Assembly (NCBI GenBank): GCA_012798515.1
Contig: JAAZNB010000335.1
Location: 1 to 32,133, forward strand
DNA from: Chloroflexota bacterium
GTDB taxonomy: Bacteria; Chloroflexota; Anaerolineae; Anaerolineales; Anaerolineaceae
Direction of reading: 5' to 3'
DNA length: 32,133 nucleotides
Both the position numbers and the translations under genes were made by a program. Below the pieces are notes generated by a model that saw only the letters and a program-made list of their open reading frames with translations, was not told the origin of the DNA and ran no database searches. Shown in pieces: positions 7,864 through 15,258 of the stretch (position 1 is the first letter of the stretch; each line of letters opens with the position of its first letter).

Positions 7864-8718
7864 CTATCCCTTGACGGCGCCCTGGGCCAGGCCGCCCACG
7901 ATGTATTTCTGCATGAAGAAGAAGATGATGATGACCGGGATGGAGATGATCACCGAAGCGGCCATGGTGCTTCCCCAATCGATCTTGAACAGGGAAGCAA
8001 ACTCGGTCAGACCGATGGGAAGCGTCCGCGACTTGTCCGAAGCAGTCAACACGGAGGCCAGGGTGAATTCGTTCCAGGATTGTACGAAGGCGTACATGCC
8101 GGCGGCCGCCACGCCGGGCGCGGCGATGGGGAGGATCACCAGCCGGAGGGCCTGCAAGCGAGAACAACCTTCCATCTGGGCGGCCTCTTCCAGGTCGATG
8201 GGAATGGTATCGATGTAGCCTTTACACAACCATGTCACCAGGGGCATGGTCAGGGTCAGGTGGGCCAGGGCCAGGCCAAAGACCGTGTCGTACAGTTCGA
8301 AGCGGGAGATGAACAGATACAACGGGACCATGACCACCGTGGCCGGCAGCATCTGGCTGCCTAAAATAAACATGGAGATGCCGCTGGTACCTCGGGATTT
8401 CCTGCGCGCCAGCCCATAGCCGGTAACGCCGCCGGCCAGCACAGAGACAACCGCTACGATGGAACTGACCAGAACGCTGTTCAAGAAATGGCGCGGAATA
8501 GACGAGTTGGTGAGAACGTTGATGTAATTCTCCAGGGTGGGGTGGTCTGGTATCCACCGGGGTGGAATCGACATGACCTCATTGGCCGGTTTGAACGAGG
8601 TGCTGATGATCCATAATAATGGGAATATCACGAACAGGGACAGGATAATCAACAAGGCGTAGACCACGGTCCGGTTGACGTACTTGGGAATGATGTATTT
8701 CCATTTCGGGTCGATCAT
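7864..8718 (-). CDS. Carbohydrate ABC transporter permease (MalG-like, CUT1 family)
   Basis: The 284-residue protein has a long first helix after 'YVNRTVVYALLIILSLFVIFPLLWI', the MalG-like 'SFKPANEVMSIPP' segment and about six membrane helices. The cytoplasmic EAA loop that docks the ATPase reads 'LEEAAQMEGCSRLQALRLVILPIAAPGVAA'-like and ends 'GLAQGAVKG', which is typical of MalG/UgpE-type subunits. The frame is open to 8922, but the ATG at 8718 is chosen because it overlaps the stop of the first permease gene (TAATG) and starts a normal permease. It forms the membrane channel with the preceding subunit. No ATPase gene is present nearby, as is common for CUT1 systems that share one MsiK/UgpC-type ATPase. 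Confidence 0.92.
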   Translation of the reverse strand: MIDPKWKYIIPKYVNRTVVYALLIILSLFVIFPLLWIISTSFKPANEVMSIPPRWIPDHPTLENYINVLTNSSIPRHFLNSVLVSSIVAVVSVLAGGVTGYGLARRKSRGTSGISMFILGSQMLPATVVMVPLYLFISRFELYDTVFGLALAHLTLTMPLVTWLCKGYIDTIPIDLEEAAQMEGCSRLQALRLVILPIAAPGVAAAGMYAFVQSWNEFTLASVLTASDKSRTLPIGLTEFASLFKIDWGSTMAASVIISIPVIIIFFFMQKYIVGGLAQGAVKG

Positions 8719-9593
8719 TAAGCACCTTCCTTGTTGGTCCGGCTGAGGTAAAAGACCGTAATCAGCATGCTGATGCACAGCTGCAGCATGGCGGTTGCCG
8801 ATGCGCCACGTAAATCGAACATCAAGAACTTCTGGTAGATGTCGAGAGACAAAACGCTCGTCGCTCTGGCTGGGCCGCCCTGGGTTACGATCCAGATCAC
8901 AGCGAAGGTGTTGATGGCCCAAATGGTGGAAATGAGGATGGCGATAAAGATGATGTCTTTGATGAGGGGAATCTGGATGTGCGTCAGGTATTGGAACCAG
9001 TTGACGCCATCCAGAAGGGCGCTATCCCGGTAGTCTTTGCTGATGGTTTGCAAGCCGGCGCTGACCATCAACATGGTGTAAGGAAATTCTGACCATACCT
9101 GGATGATGACCACTGCCATAAAGGCAATGTGGGGATCCGTGAGCCAGGAGACCGGTTCTTTGACAATGCTCAAGGAAACCAGCAGGTGGTTCAACATTCC
9201 AAAATCGTAGCTGTAAAGCCATTTCCAGGATTGGGCTTTGACTACGCCAGGGGTGATCCAGGCCAATAACAAGATGGAACGCCAGACATTCTTGTGGGTG
9301 ACGAAGTCTTGATCGATCAAGGTGGCGGAACCGAAACCCAGGATGAATGAGAATATGACGGTCAGGATCATCCAGACCAGGGTTGTCCTGAGCATATCGA
9401 AGAAATGAGAGCCATTCAGCACCCGGATGTAATTGGCCAGGGTCAGGGAAAGGTTATCATCGGACGCCGAAAAGCTTAAGAAAACTGTCCTGCCCAGGGG
9501 ATACAAAATGATCAAAGCGATGATCAGGAATCCCGGAAGGATGTAAATATAATCCTGGAAGGCTTTTTTATAGTATCGCTGGAGTTGGCTCAT
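8718..9593 (-). CDS. Sugar ABC transporter permease (MalF/UgpA-like, CUT1 family)
   Basis: The 291-residue product has about six membrane helices beginning with 'YIYILPGFLIIALIILYPLGRTVFLSF', the usual start of UgpA/MalF-like permeases. The EAA loop is recognisable near the middle as 'YRDSALLDGVNWFQYLTHIQIPLIK'. It pairs with the MalG-like protein encoded immediately downstream, with which it shares a 1-bp stop/start overlap. An in-frame TTG at 9602 is possible, but the ATG at 9593 has an AGG motif at suitable spacing. The gene follows the solute-binding protein gene after 220 bp. That gap carries inverted repeats (for example CATTCCA/TGGAATG) that might tune expression relative to the abundant binding protein, but none is a convincing terminator. 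Confidence 0.92.
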   Translation of the reverse strand: MSQLQRYYKKAFQDYIYILPGFLIIALIILYPLGRTVFLSFSASDDNLSLTLANYIRVLNGSHFFDMLRTTLVWMILTVIFSFILGFGSATLIDQDFVTHKNVWRSILLLAWITPGVVKAQSWKWLYSYDFGMLNHLLVSLSIVKEPVSWLTDPHIAFMAVVIIQVWSEFPYTMLMVSAGLQTISKDYRDSALLDGVNWFQYLTHIQIPLIKDIIFIAILISTIWAINTFAVIWIVTQGGPARATSVLSLDIYQKFLMFDLRGASATAMLQLCISMLITVFYLSRTNKEGA

Positions 9594-9813
9594 GGTGATC
9601 AACCTGTTCTACAAGGCGCCCCTGGGAAAAAGAAAACCGCATTCCAAAGTCTTTCAATAGGGACCACAATTTTGAGAAAATCTGAATCCTGGAATGGGTC
9701 CGAAGACATACTCCGCAGCTTATTTTATCCTTCCGTCTGCGATGCTGGTGCTTTGAAAAGAATCCATAAGCGCGGAGCATGTATCGGATCTCTAATAATC
9801 TCCCGGAGGGGCC

Positions 9814-11181
9814 CTATTGGGCGAGGAGTTGGTCGACCTCAGCGCACATATCGTTGAGCGCCTGGTCTACGTCTTTGCCGTTGATCATAACTTCCTGCAT
9901 TTCGGCGAAGATAGCGGTCTGCATGGAAGGCCAGTTGACGAACGTGGGGCCGGCTCTCCCGGAGTCCATTTGCTCGATGAAGGGCTGGAAGAGCGGTTCG
10001 GAGAACTTTTCGAGGCTCATGGCGCTTCTACGGGCAGGGAAGGTCGTGGTCAGGCGGCCACTGTTTTCGGGCAGGCCGATGAAGTTGAGCAGCTCCCAGG
10101 CCGCGTCTTTATTCTTGGCGTTCTCTGGGATGTACAGGCTGAACCCATTGACGATCGTCAGGCCGATGCCGTCACCGTTGCCAGGATAAGTCGCCGTTCC
10201 GATGTTGATGTCGGGGGCCTGGCTCTGGATTTCAGGAATGTCGAAGGCGCCGTTGCTGTAGATGGCAATCTTCTTGTTGATGAACAGGTTCCGCAGGCCG
10301 GTGTTATCCACTTCCAGAGCGCTGTGCGGGGTGACCTCGTCGACGTTGAGGTTATTGTTCAGGTACTCCATGGCCTGTTTGCCGGCTTCGGAGTTCAATT
10401 CACACTGGGTGCCTTCTTCGTTAGTGATCGAGCCGCCGAAATTGTAGGCCATCTGGTAGAAGCGAACCACGGCATTGCCTTCGTTACCCAGCGGCCAACC
10501 GATGCCGTACTGGTCGATGGTCCCATCGCCGTCGGTATCCTTGGTCAGCAGTTTGGCGACCTCGTTCAGTTCGTCCCAGGTGGCTGGGAATGCGTCGGGG
10601 TCGAGACCGGCTTCTTCGAACATATCTTTGTTGTAAATCATGGCCGGCCCGTCGTGGCGCATCGGCATGGCATACAGGCTACCATCATACGTGGCCAGGT
10701 CGATGGCTGAGGTGAAGAAATCGTCCATGTCGACGTTGCTGGCCGTGTAATATGAATCCAGGTTAGCAAGCAGGCCCTGAGAGGCATAGGAAGCAACCCG
10801 CGATTCCAGGTCGGTGATCACGTCGGGGGCATTGTTGCCGTTCAATGCGGTCCGAATTTGCCCTTCCATCGTGTCCCAGGTAGTGATGACGACCTCGACC
10901 TTGATGTTGGGGTATTGAGCTTCGAACTCGTCGATCAAGACGGTAGCAACTTCCTCGTCCCAGTTCGGTACCCACCAGGTGATGGTAACCGGTTCACTGG
11001 ATTCCGCAGCGGCCGGTTCTTCCACCGGAGCGGTTTCGGTTTCGGCGTCACTGCTTTCAACGGCGGTCGCTTCCGGAGCGACCTGGGTGGCGGCGTCTTG
11101 GGCCGGCGCGGCGGGGGAACAAGCGCCGATGAGCGCCACTAAAACCAGCATGCAAATAACATAGTAAACGCGTGACTTCAT
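9814..11181 (-). CDS. ABC transporter solute-binding lipoprotein, sugar type (SBP_bac_1)
   Basis: The 455-residue protein begins with a lipoprotein signal ending 'LIGAC' (Cys21) and an acidic Ala/Glu/Thr linker to about residue 63. It continues with the family 1 binding-protein fold: 'ITWWVPNWDEEVATVLIDEFEAQYPNIKV', 'NAPDVITDLESRVASYASQG', 'MPMRHDGPAMIYNKDMFEEAGLD' and 'FPATWDELNEVAKLLT'. It captures a carbohydrate-like ligand outside the cell and delivers it to the two downstream permeases. A strong ribosome site (GGAGG, 6 nt before ATG) agrees with the high expression expected for binding proteins. A 136-bp leader with several dyads separates it from the creatininase gene, so it may have its own promoter. 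Aromatic residues in the pocket (Trp at 'WWVPNW') fit a sugar ligand, but the ligand is unknown. Confidence 0.93.
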   Translation of the reverse strand: MKSRVYYVICMLVLVALIGACSPAAPAQDAATQVAPEATAVESSDAETETAPVEEPAAAESSEPVTITWWVPNWDEEVATVLIDEFEAQYPNIKVEVVITTWDTMEGQIRTALNGNNAPDVITDLESRVASYASQGLLANLDSYYTASNVDMDDFFTSAIDLATYDGSLYAMPMRHDGPAMIYNKDMFEEAGLDPDAFPATWDELNEVAKLLTKDTDGDGTIDQYGIGWPLGNEGNAVVRFYQMAYNFGGSITNEEGTQCELNSEAGKQAMEYLNNNLNVDEVTPHSALEVDNTGLRNLFINKKIAIYSNGAFDIPEIQSQAPDINIGTATYPGNGDGIGLTIVNGFSLYIPENAKNKDAAWELLNFIGLPENSGRLTTTFPARRSAMSLEKFSEPLFQPFIEQMDSGRAGPTFVNWPSMQTAIFAEMQEVMINGKDVDQALNDMCAEVDQLLAQ

Positions 11182-11211
11182 GTTAGTCCTCCATGTTCTT
11201 GAGAAACAGAG

Positions 11212-11236
11212 TCTACTCCATTTAGTAGATATCTAC
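11212..11236. promoter_or_regulatory. Overlapping dyads in the leader of the solute-binding protein gene (candidate operator)
   Basis: TCTACT (11212-11217) and AGTAGA (11224-11229) form a 6-bp inverted repeat with a 6-nt spacer. This overlaps a perfect 12-bp palindrome, GTAGATATCTAC (11225-11236). The three (T)CTAC/GTAG(A) half-sites lie 31-45 bp upstream of the ATG at 11181. The arrangement suits a repressor/activator site or a leader hairpin. Which protein binds is not known. Confidence 0.35.
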
Positions 11237-11317
11237 GACTGAGCTATCCGGTTTTTCCGATGTTCACCTCCTCTACGCTCGAGGCTTGCCAGGAGTTTTC
11301 CCTGGCTATCTACCCCG

Positions 11318-12067
11318 TCATCTGCTGTGAGCCTCGTTCAGGATGTGCTCTGAGAATCTATGCAGGTTGTCGATGGATAAACGCAGCAGGGTGCGACCGA
11401 TTTCCAGATCAGTTTGGGTTGGGTCGCCGGTTGCCCCACTTTGGGAGAAGTCTTTCACCACCTGTGAGGCTAACGTGCCCTCGATAAACTTGCCCCACAC
11501 GGGCGATGAACCTTGGGTAGATGCCTTGAATTGGTCCGGGTGGACCAGGGAGGCATTGATGGCCATGAGCATGGCCGTTTCGGCTTCGTCGGCGTGCAGC
11601 GGCGGACGGCGCCCAAAGATTTCGATGATTTGGGCTTCGATGGCCTCGAACCACGTCCATACGTACACGTGGTAATCGCCCTCCAGTTGGAGGTAACGCG
11701 CCATCTCTCGCAGCGGTTCGCGGTTGCCGCCGTGCCCGTTGACGATCAATACGTGGTCTATGCCGTGATATTTCAGGCTCTTTACGATTCCGCCCACGTA
11801 TAGTTTCAACACCTCCGGGCTTACCCATAAAGATCCGAAGAAATCACGATGGTATTCTGAGACGCCCACGGGCACGGCCGGCAACAAAACGGTGCGGTCA
11901 AGATCCAAAGTGGCCGCGGTGGCTTCGGCGATGAACAGGTCCGTCCCCAGGGGGGCGTGCAAACCGTGCTGTTCGACGCTGCCCACCGGTAGCACCGCCA
12001 GTAAGGGCGCGGCGGACTTTTCTCTCAGCTCAGCCCAGGTGTAGTCGATCATCCGTTTTTTACTCAT
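11318..12067 (-). CDS. Creatininase-family amidohydrolase
   Basis: The 249-residue protein has the creatininase fold signature in order: 'LPVGSVEQHGLHAPLGTD' (metal ligands Glu32, His34, Asp43), 'VNGHGGN' (His111) and 'HADEAETA' (about 157-164). Family members are two-metal hydrolases of amide bonds in small cyclic or formylated molecules, for example creatininase, the FAPy deformylase and MftE. The exact substrate here is unknown. The gene overlaps the upstream TIM-barrel gene by 8 bp (12060-12067), so the two are translationally linked. An internal ATG at 12052 is possible, but 12067 keeps the overlap and has a GGGAAA site. The context with an importer, enolases and RidA suggests it opens or trims the imported compound. 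Confidence 0.87.
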   Translation of the reverse strand: MSKKRMIDYTWAELREKSAAPLLAVLPVGSVEQHGLHAPLGTDLFIAEATAATLDLDRTVLLPAVPVGVSEYHRDFFGSLWVSPEVLKLYVGGIVKSLKYHGIDHVLIVNGHGGNREPLREMARYLQLEGDYHVYVWTWFEAIEAQIIEIFGRRPPLHADEAETAMLMAINASLVHPDQFKASTQGSSPVWGKFIEGTLASQVVKDFSQSGATGDPTQTDLEIGRTLLRLSIDNLHRFSEHILNEAHSR

Positions 12068-13409
12068 GATGGATTTTTCCCAGCTGTTTCAGTTCTTCCC
12101 CAAAAGCGACGATGTTGTCTTTGGGAGCATCGTGGTACCACATGTGAAGCATGAAGCCGTCTGCCCCGGCTTTGGCCGCCAACTGCACGGCCTGACGCAC
12201 GTCATCAGTCGTGGCCGGCGAGTCGGCCACCAGGCCGGCGATGATGGGGTGGTGGGGGCCGACCTCCAACCTGGCTTTCCTGACCTCGTAGTAGACGTTT
12301 TCCACGCCAATCCCGTCTTTGACGAACTCGTCCATCTGGTATGAACCGCTGAAGCCTTTCAGACGATAGTACTGGTCCAGAATTTCCCGGTCACTGATTT
12401 CCGGTATGGCTCCCTGGATACGTTTCAGCGGTTTGGCCTCGAAGCTGCCGATGCATTTGTGGTAAAGCATCAGCTTGGTCATGTCAGTGAGCCCGGGCTG
12501 GTCGGCGTATACCTGCCCCAACGTCCACGAAAAACTGGGCGCCACCAGGTCGCTGGAGAGCTGCACGGTCGGGTCGATGTGCTTCAGAAAATTGCGGAAC
12601 TGCAGTACGAAATCGTTGACCAGGCCAGAGCGGAATTTGATCCAGGTTAACAGGTCCTGGTGTTGGAGCAGGTAGCGGACGATATCGAAGACGCCCCGGT
12701 ACGCGTCGCTCAGGTCCAAGAAGCTCTGGTAATTGAGGTGAGTGGCTTCCTTGTGAATGGCCCGAATTTCACGCTTGATACGGTCGACGTTGATGCCCTG
12801 CGCCTGGGCCCTTTTGACGCAGTGGTCACAGAAACAATTGCCAATAGCGAGGCGTCCCAGGGGGTTCAACTCGGGCAGGACCCAGTCAGGTACCACCTGG
12901 GGATCGTAAAAGTCGAGGCTCACCACGTCCAGCTCGACCTCGCGAATACCGGCATTGTGGCGAAGGATATCTTCTACCCGGCCCATGAAGTAGTTGCGCA
13001 CGTCCGGGTTGCTGGGACACATCCAGTGTTTGCTCTTATTGCCATCGATGTCCATGACGGCTACGTCTGGATAGGCGGCCACAATGGGCTCGCTCACGCC
13101 TGGGGTAATGTTAACCTCGAGGTTCAGGTCGTAACGCCGGGCCAGGGCACGCACCTCATTGAAATCAGAAGTGATCAGGTGGTACTTGGTCCCGAAGATG
13201 TCTCCCTGGTTTTTCTCGAAATCGATTTGAATGTGGGGGTCAATTTTTGTAAGCTCATAATATTGGGGATTAACGTCGAACGTATGGGCGATACCGGCGT
13301 ACATCAAGTGAGAAATGCCCGCTTCTTGATAGCGCTGAAAAGCCTTATCGAGACCTTCTGTATAGTCCTCATCAAAGATTGGCCAGGCTCCAACGTAGGT
13401 TTTTGTCAT
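12060..13409 (-). CDS. Glycoside-hydrolase-like TIM-barrel protein of unknown specificity with a Cys cluster
   Basis: The 449-residue protein has no signal peptide and is probably cytoplasmic. Strand-like elements ('AGISHLMYAGIAHTF', 'LNLEVNITPGVS', 'EVELDVVSLDFYDP', 'VQLSSDLVAPSFSW', 'ADGFMLHMWYHDAP') follow one another in a beta/alpha-barrel rhythm like hypothetical glycosidase families. Acidic residues on strand ends (ELDVVSLDF) could be catalytic. A CxCxxC cluster at 192-197 (NCFCDHC) resembles the structural zinc or cysteine motif seen in some uncharacterised barrel families. The ATG at 13409 is chosen over 13427 because GGAG lies 6 nt upstream. It is the first gene of the minus-strand run, divergent from the LacI-type gene, and overlaps the creatininase gene by 8 bp. 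I do not recognise a named enzyme. Confidence 0.7.
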   Translation of the reverse strand: MTKTYVGAWPIFDEDYTEGLDKAFQRYQEAGISHLMYAGIAHTFDVNPQYYELTKIDPHIQIDFEKNQGDIFGTKYHLITSDFNEVRALARRYDLNLEVNITPGVSEPIVAAYPDVAVMDIDGNKSKHWMCPSNPDVRNYFMGRVEDILRHNAGIREVELDVVSLDFYDPQVVPDWVLPELNPLGRLAIGNCFCDHCVKRAQAQGINVDRIKREIRAIHKEATHLNYQSFLDLSDAYRGVFDIVRYLLQHQDLLTWIKFRSGLVNDFVLQFRNFLKHIDPTVQLSSDLVAPSFSWTLGQVYADQPGLTDMTKLMLYHKCIGSFEAKPLKRIQGAIPEISDREILDQYYRLKGFSGSYQMDEFVKDGIGVENVYYEVRKARLEVGPHHPIIAGLVADSPATTDDVRQAVQLAAKAGADGFMLHMWYHDAPKDNIVAFGEELKQLGKIHHE

Positions 13410-13870
13410 GCACGTCTCCAAATCCACCTATAGAAATGCCTTATCATCTCTATAAGAATTAGAAAGAGTTTTCTCTAGAAAGGAAATATTTTCTTTATGT
13501 CTGGTTTGCTGTATGCATATTGTAGCAATATATTTCTTTAAGTCAATACAAAAAACGAAAATACGGGGTAATATGACGGGTAAGATGGGTAAATATGGCA
13601 AATATCAGGTATAATTTAGGTCGTTGATGGAAAACAAACGAGAAAATAAAAGAAATATTTTCGTTGACGGGCGGTGGACTCTAGAAAAGTAATGGCGCTA
13701 CGGGCCTACTGAACTCACCCACCGGTGGGGCGTAGGATCACATCGAAACTGTTCCGGGGCGCCTGGTTCCACCAGTGAACGTTCGAACAGAAAAATGCAC
13801 GCCTGCATGCACTTCTGACAGGCGTAAGTCGGGATACAATTATGGTTGAATCTTTTTCAGGCAGGGAAAA
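13410..13870. promoter_or_regulatory. Divergent control region between the catabolic gene run and the LacI-type gene
   Basis: This 461-bp gene-free stretch is strongly AT-rich from about 13430 to 13680. The 11-mer GAAATATTTTC occurs twice (13483-13493 and 13652-13662), a related AGAAATATAT lies on the minus strand near 13530, and CTCTAGAAA occurs near both copies (about 13473 and 13679). Nearer the regulator gene, ACGCCTG/CAGGCGT (13799-13805 and 13819-13825) forms a 7-bp inverted repeat, and overlapping palindromes GAACGTTC/GTTCGAAC lie near 13777-13788. It should carry both divergent promoters and LacI-family operators. The exact assignment is inferred. Confidence 0.5.
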
Positions 13871-14905
13871 ATGGCAGTAATTTTAAAAGATGTCGCTAAC
13901 AAGTTGAACGTATCGATTTCGACGGTTTCGAAGGCCATCAACAACCGGCCCGGGATCAGCGACGAACTACGGTCCAGAATCCTCCAGACGATCGAGGAGA
14001 TGGGCTACCAATCCAGTGTCCGGGTGGAACGCACATTTTTCCCGGCGGGGGGCAACACGGCGCCGACCATCAACCTCAGCATCCGGACCAACGACTCTTA
14101 CCTGACCGAGTCGTTCTATACGTTGATCTCTCAGGAGATTACCCGCCAGCTGCAAGAACACCAATACAACATCCTCTTCAACGTGATCAGCAAGAGTGAT
14201 CTCAGCCCGGACGAATTCACCTCGATCTTCGAATCGAACAATTCCAATGCCTTTATCATCATCGGCGCGGATATCGATCAGCGCCTGTTCGAAGAAATCA
14301 AGCAGACCGGTGTGACGACTGTGCTGGTGGACAATGACTTCGATGGTTTCAGTTCGGTGAACACGGACAACGTCCAGGGCGCGCAGAGCGCCGTCGAATA
14401 CCTGGCCGGCCTGGGGCACCGGGATATCCTCTGCCTGGCCGGTCCTTTGCACCACAAGAGTATCCAGGGCCGTTACCAGGGGTACTTACGCGCCATCCAG
14501 GCCCAGCGCCTGCCCGGCAAACCGCGCCTCATCGAGTGCCCCGGGGTGAGTATCAACGATGGACTGGAGGCCATCGCCAGCCTCAAGGAGATTGATTTTA
14601 CGGCCGTTTTCGGCTGCACGGATAAACTTGCCATCGGCGCCATGAAAGGCCTGCAAAAGCGAGGGATCAAGGTTCCCGAGCAGGTCAGTGTGATGGGCTT
14701 CGACGACATCGAATGGGGCCTGCACACCGAGCCGGAACTGACCACCGTCAAGACGGCGAAGCGACAAATCGCCCGCATGGCAACCAAGGTGGTGCTGGAT
14801 CTGCTCGAGAATCAAGAGAGCTATCGTATGGAAGTCGTCATTGGGACGGAGATCCTCGTCCGCGGGTCGACCGGCGAGGTAGATGGGGCCGGCCGTACCC
14901 CATAG
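13871..14905 (+). CDS. LacI-family transcriptional regulator
   Basis: The 344-residue protein begins with the LacI helix-turn-helix at residues 5-24 (LKDVANKLNVSISTVSKAIN) and the hinge region 'RSRILQTIEEMGYQ'. The effector domain from about residue 65 has periplasmic-binding-like features: 'NAFIIIGADID', 'TTVLVDNDFDGF', 'VNTDNVQGAQSAVEYLAGLGHRDI', 'AVFGCTDKLAIGAMKGL' and 'VSVMGFDDIEWGLHTEPELTTV'. It binds DNA as a dimer and responds to a small ligand, usually a sugar. The ATG at 13871 is preceded by AGGGAAA. It is divergent from the 12-kb catabolic run and is its obvious candidate regulator, perhaps also regulating itself. A short Gly/Arg tail (STGEVDGAGRTP) has no clear role. Confidence 0.93.
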   Translation: MAVILKDVANKLNVSISTVSKAINNRPGISDELRSRILQTIEEMGYQSSVRVERTFFPAGGNTAPTINLSIRTNDSYLTESFYTLISQEITRQLQEHQYNILFNVISKSDLSPDEFTSIFESNNSNAFIIIGADIDQRLFEEIKQTGVTTVLVDNDFDGFSSVNTDNVQGAQSAVEYLAGLGHRDILCLAGPLHHKSIQGRYQGYLRAIQAQRLPGKPRLIECPGVSINDGLEAIASLKEIDFTAVFGCTDKLAIGAMKGLQKRGIKVPEQVSVMGFDDIEWGLHTEPELTTVKTAKRQIARMATKVVLDLLENQESYRMEVVIGTEILVRGSTGEVDGAGRTP

Positions 14906-14942
14906 GTTTTACCTGGGAGGGGCCAGGTGATGGCCGGCCGGT

Positions 14943-14966
14943 GTGGAAGCCCGCTATGGCTTCCAC
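14943..14966 (+). terminator. Hairpin downstream of the LacI-type gene (possible terminator)
   Basis: GTGGAAGCC (14943-14951) and GGCTTCCAC (14958-14966) form a perfect 9-bp stem with a 6-nt loop, 37 bp after the stop codon. No T-tract follows, so it may be a weak terminator or a mRNA 3' end stabiliser. The rest of 14906-15258 holds no gene that I can support. Confidence 0.35.
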
Positions 14967-15066
14967 CGGGCCAACCCTGGTCGGCAAGGGGGATATGCAA
15001 AATCGACGCAAATTGGGGATGGCCCGCAAACCAGCACGATGGGCGGGCATTAAATCAGCCATCCCG

Positions 15067-15096
15067 TGGGCAAATCGGTCTCAGCGCTGCTATAAT
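15067..15096 (+). promoter_or_regulatory. Possible sigma-70-type promoter for the xanthine dehydrogenase-like gene
   Basis: A perfect TATAAT (15091-15096) has an 18-bp spacer to a weak -35-like TGGGCA (15067-15072). It would give a leader of about 155 nt before the ATG at 15259. The -10 match is seen. Use as a promoter is inferred. Confidence 0.35.
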
Positions 15097-15258
15097 GAAT
15101 AAGTGACGCCAATCACCTCCCCCAATTGATGTCTGTCTTGCGCCGCGTGTAATCCCCAGCAATAGCTCTGGGCAGATAGGGCTTGTCTGGTTGCGACTGG
15201 ACGGGTCATTGGGGTGAGACTGATTCACGCATCCCAATCACGAAAGAATTGTTAAAGA

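Noticed and set aside
9602-9813. Inverted repeats between the binding protein and first permease genes as a terminator
   Set aside because: The best repeat (CATTCCA/TGGAATG) has a 43-nt loop, so a true terminator is not supported.
11230-11275. Minus-strand sequence resembling a tRNA D-arm (TAGCTCAGTCGTAGA)
   Set aside because: No matching D-stem closure, T-arm or acceptor pairing is present; only this short stretch looks tRNA-like.
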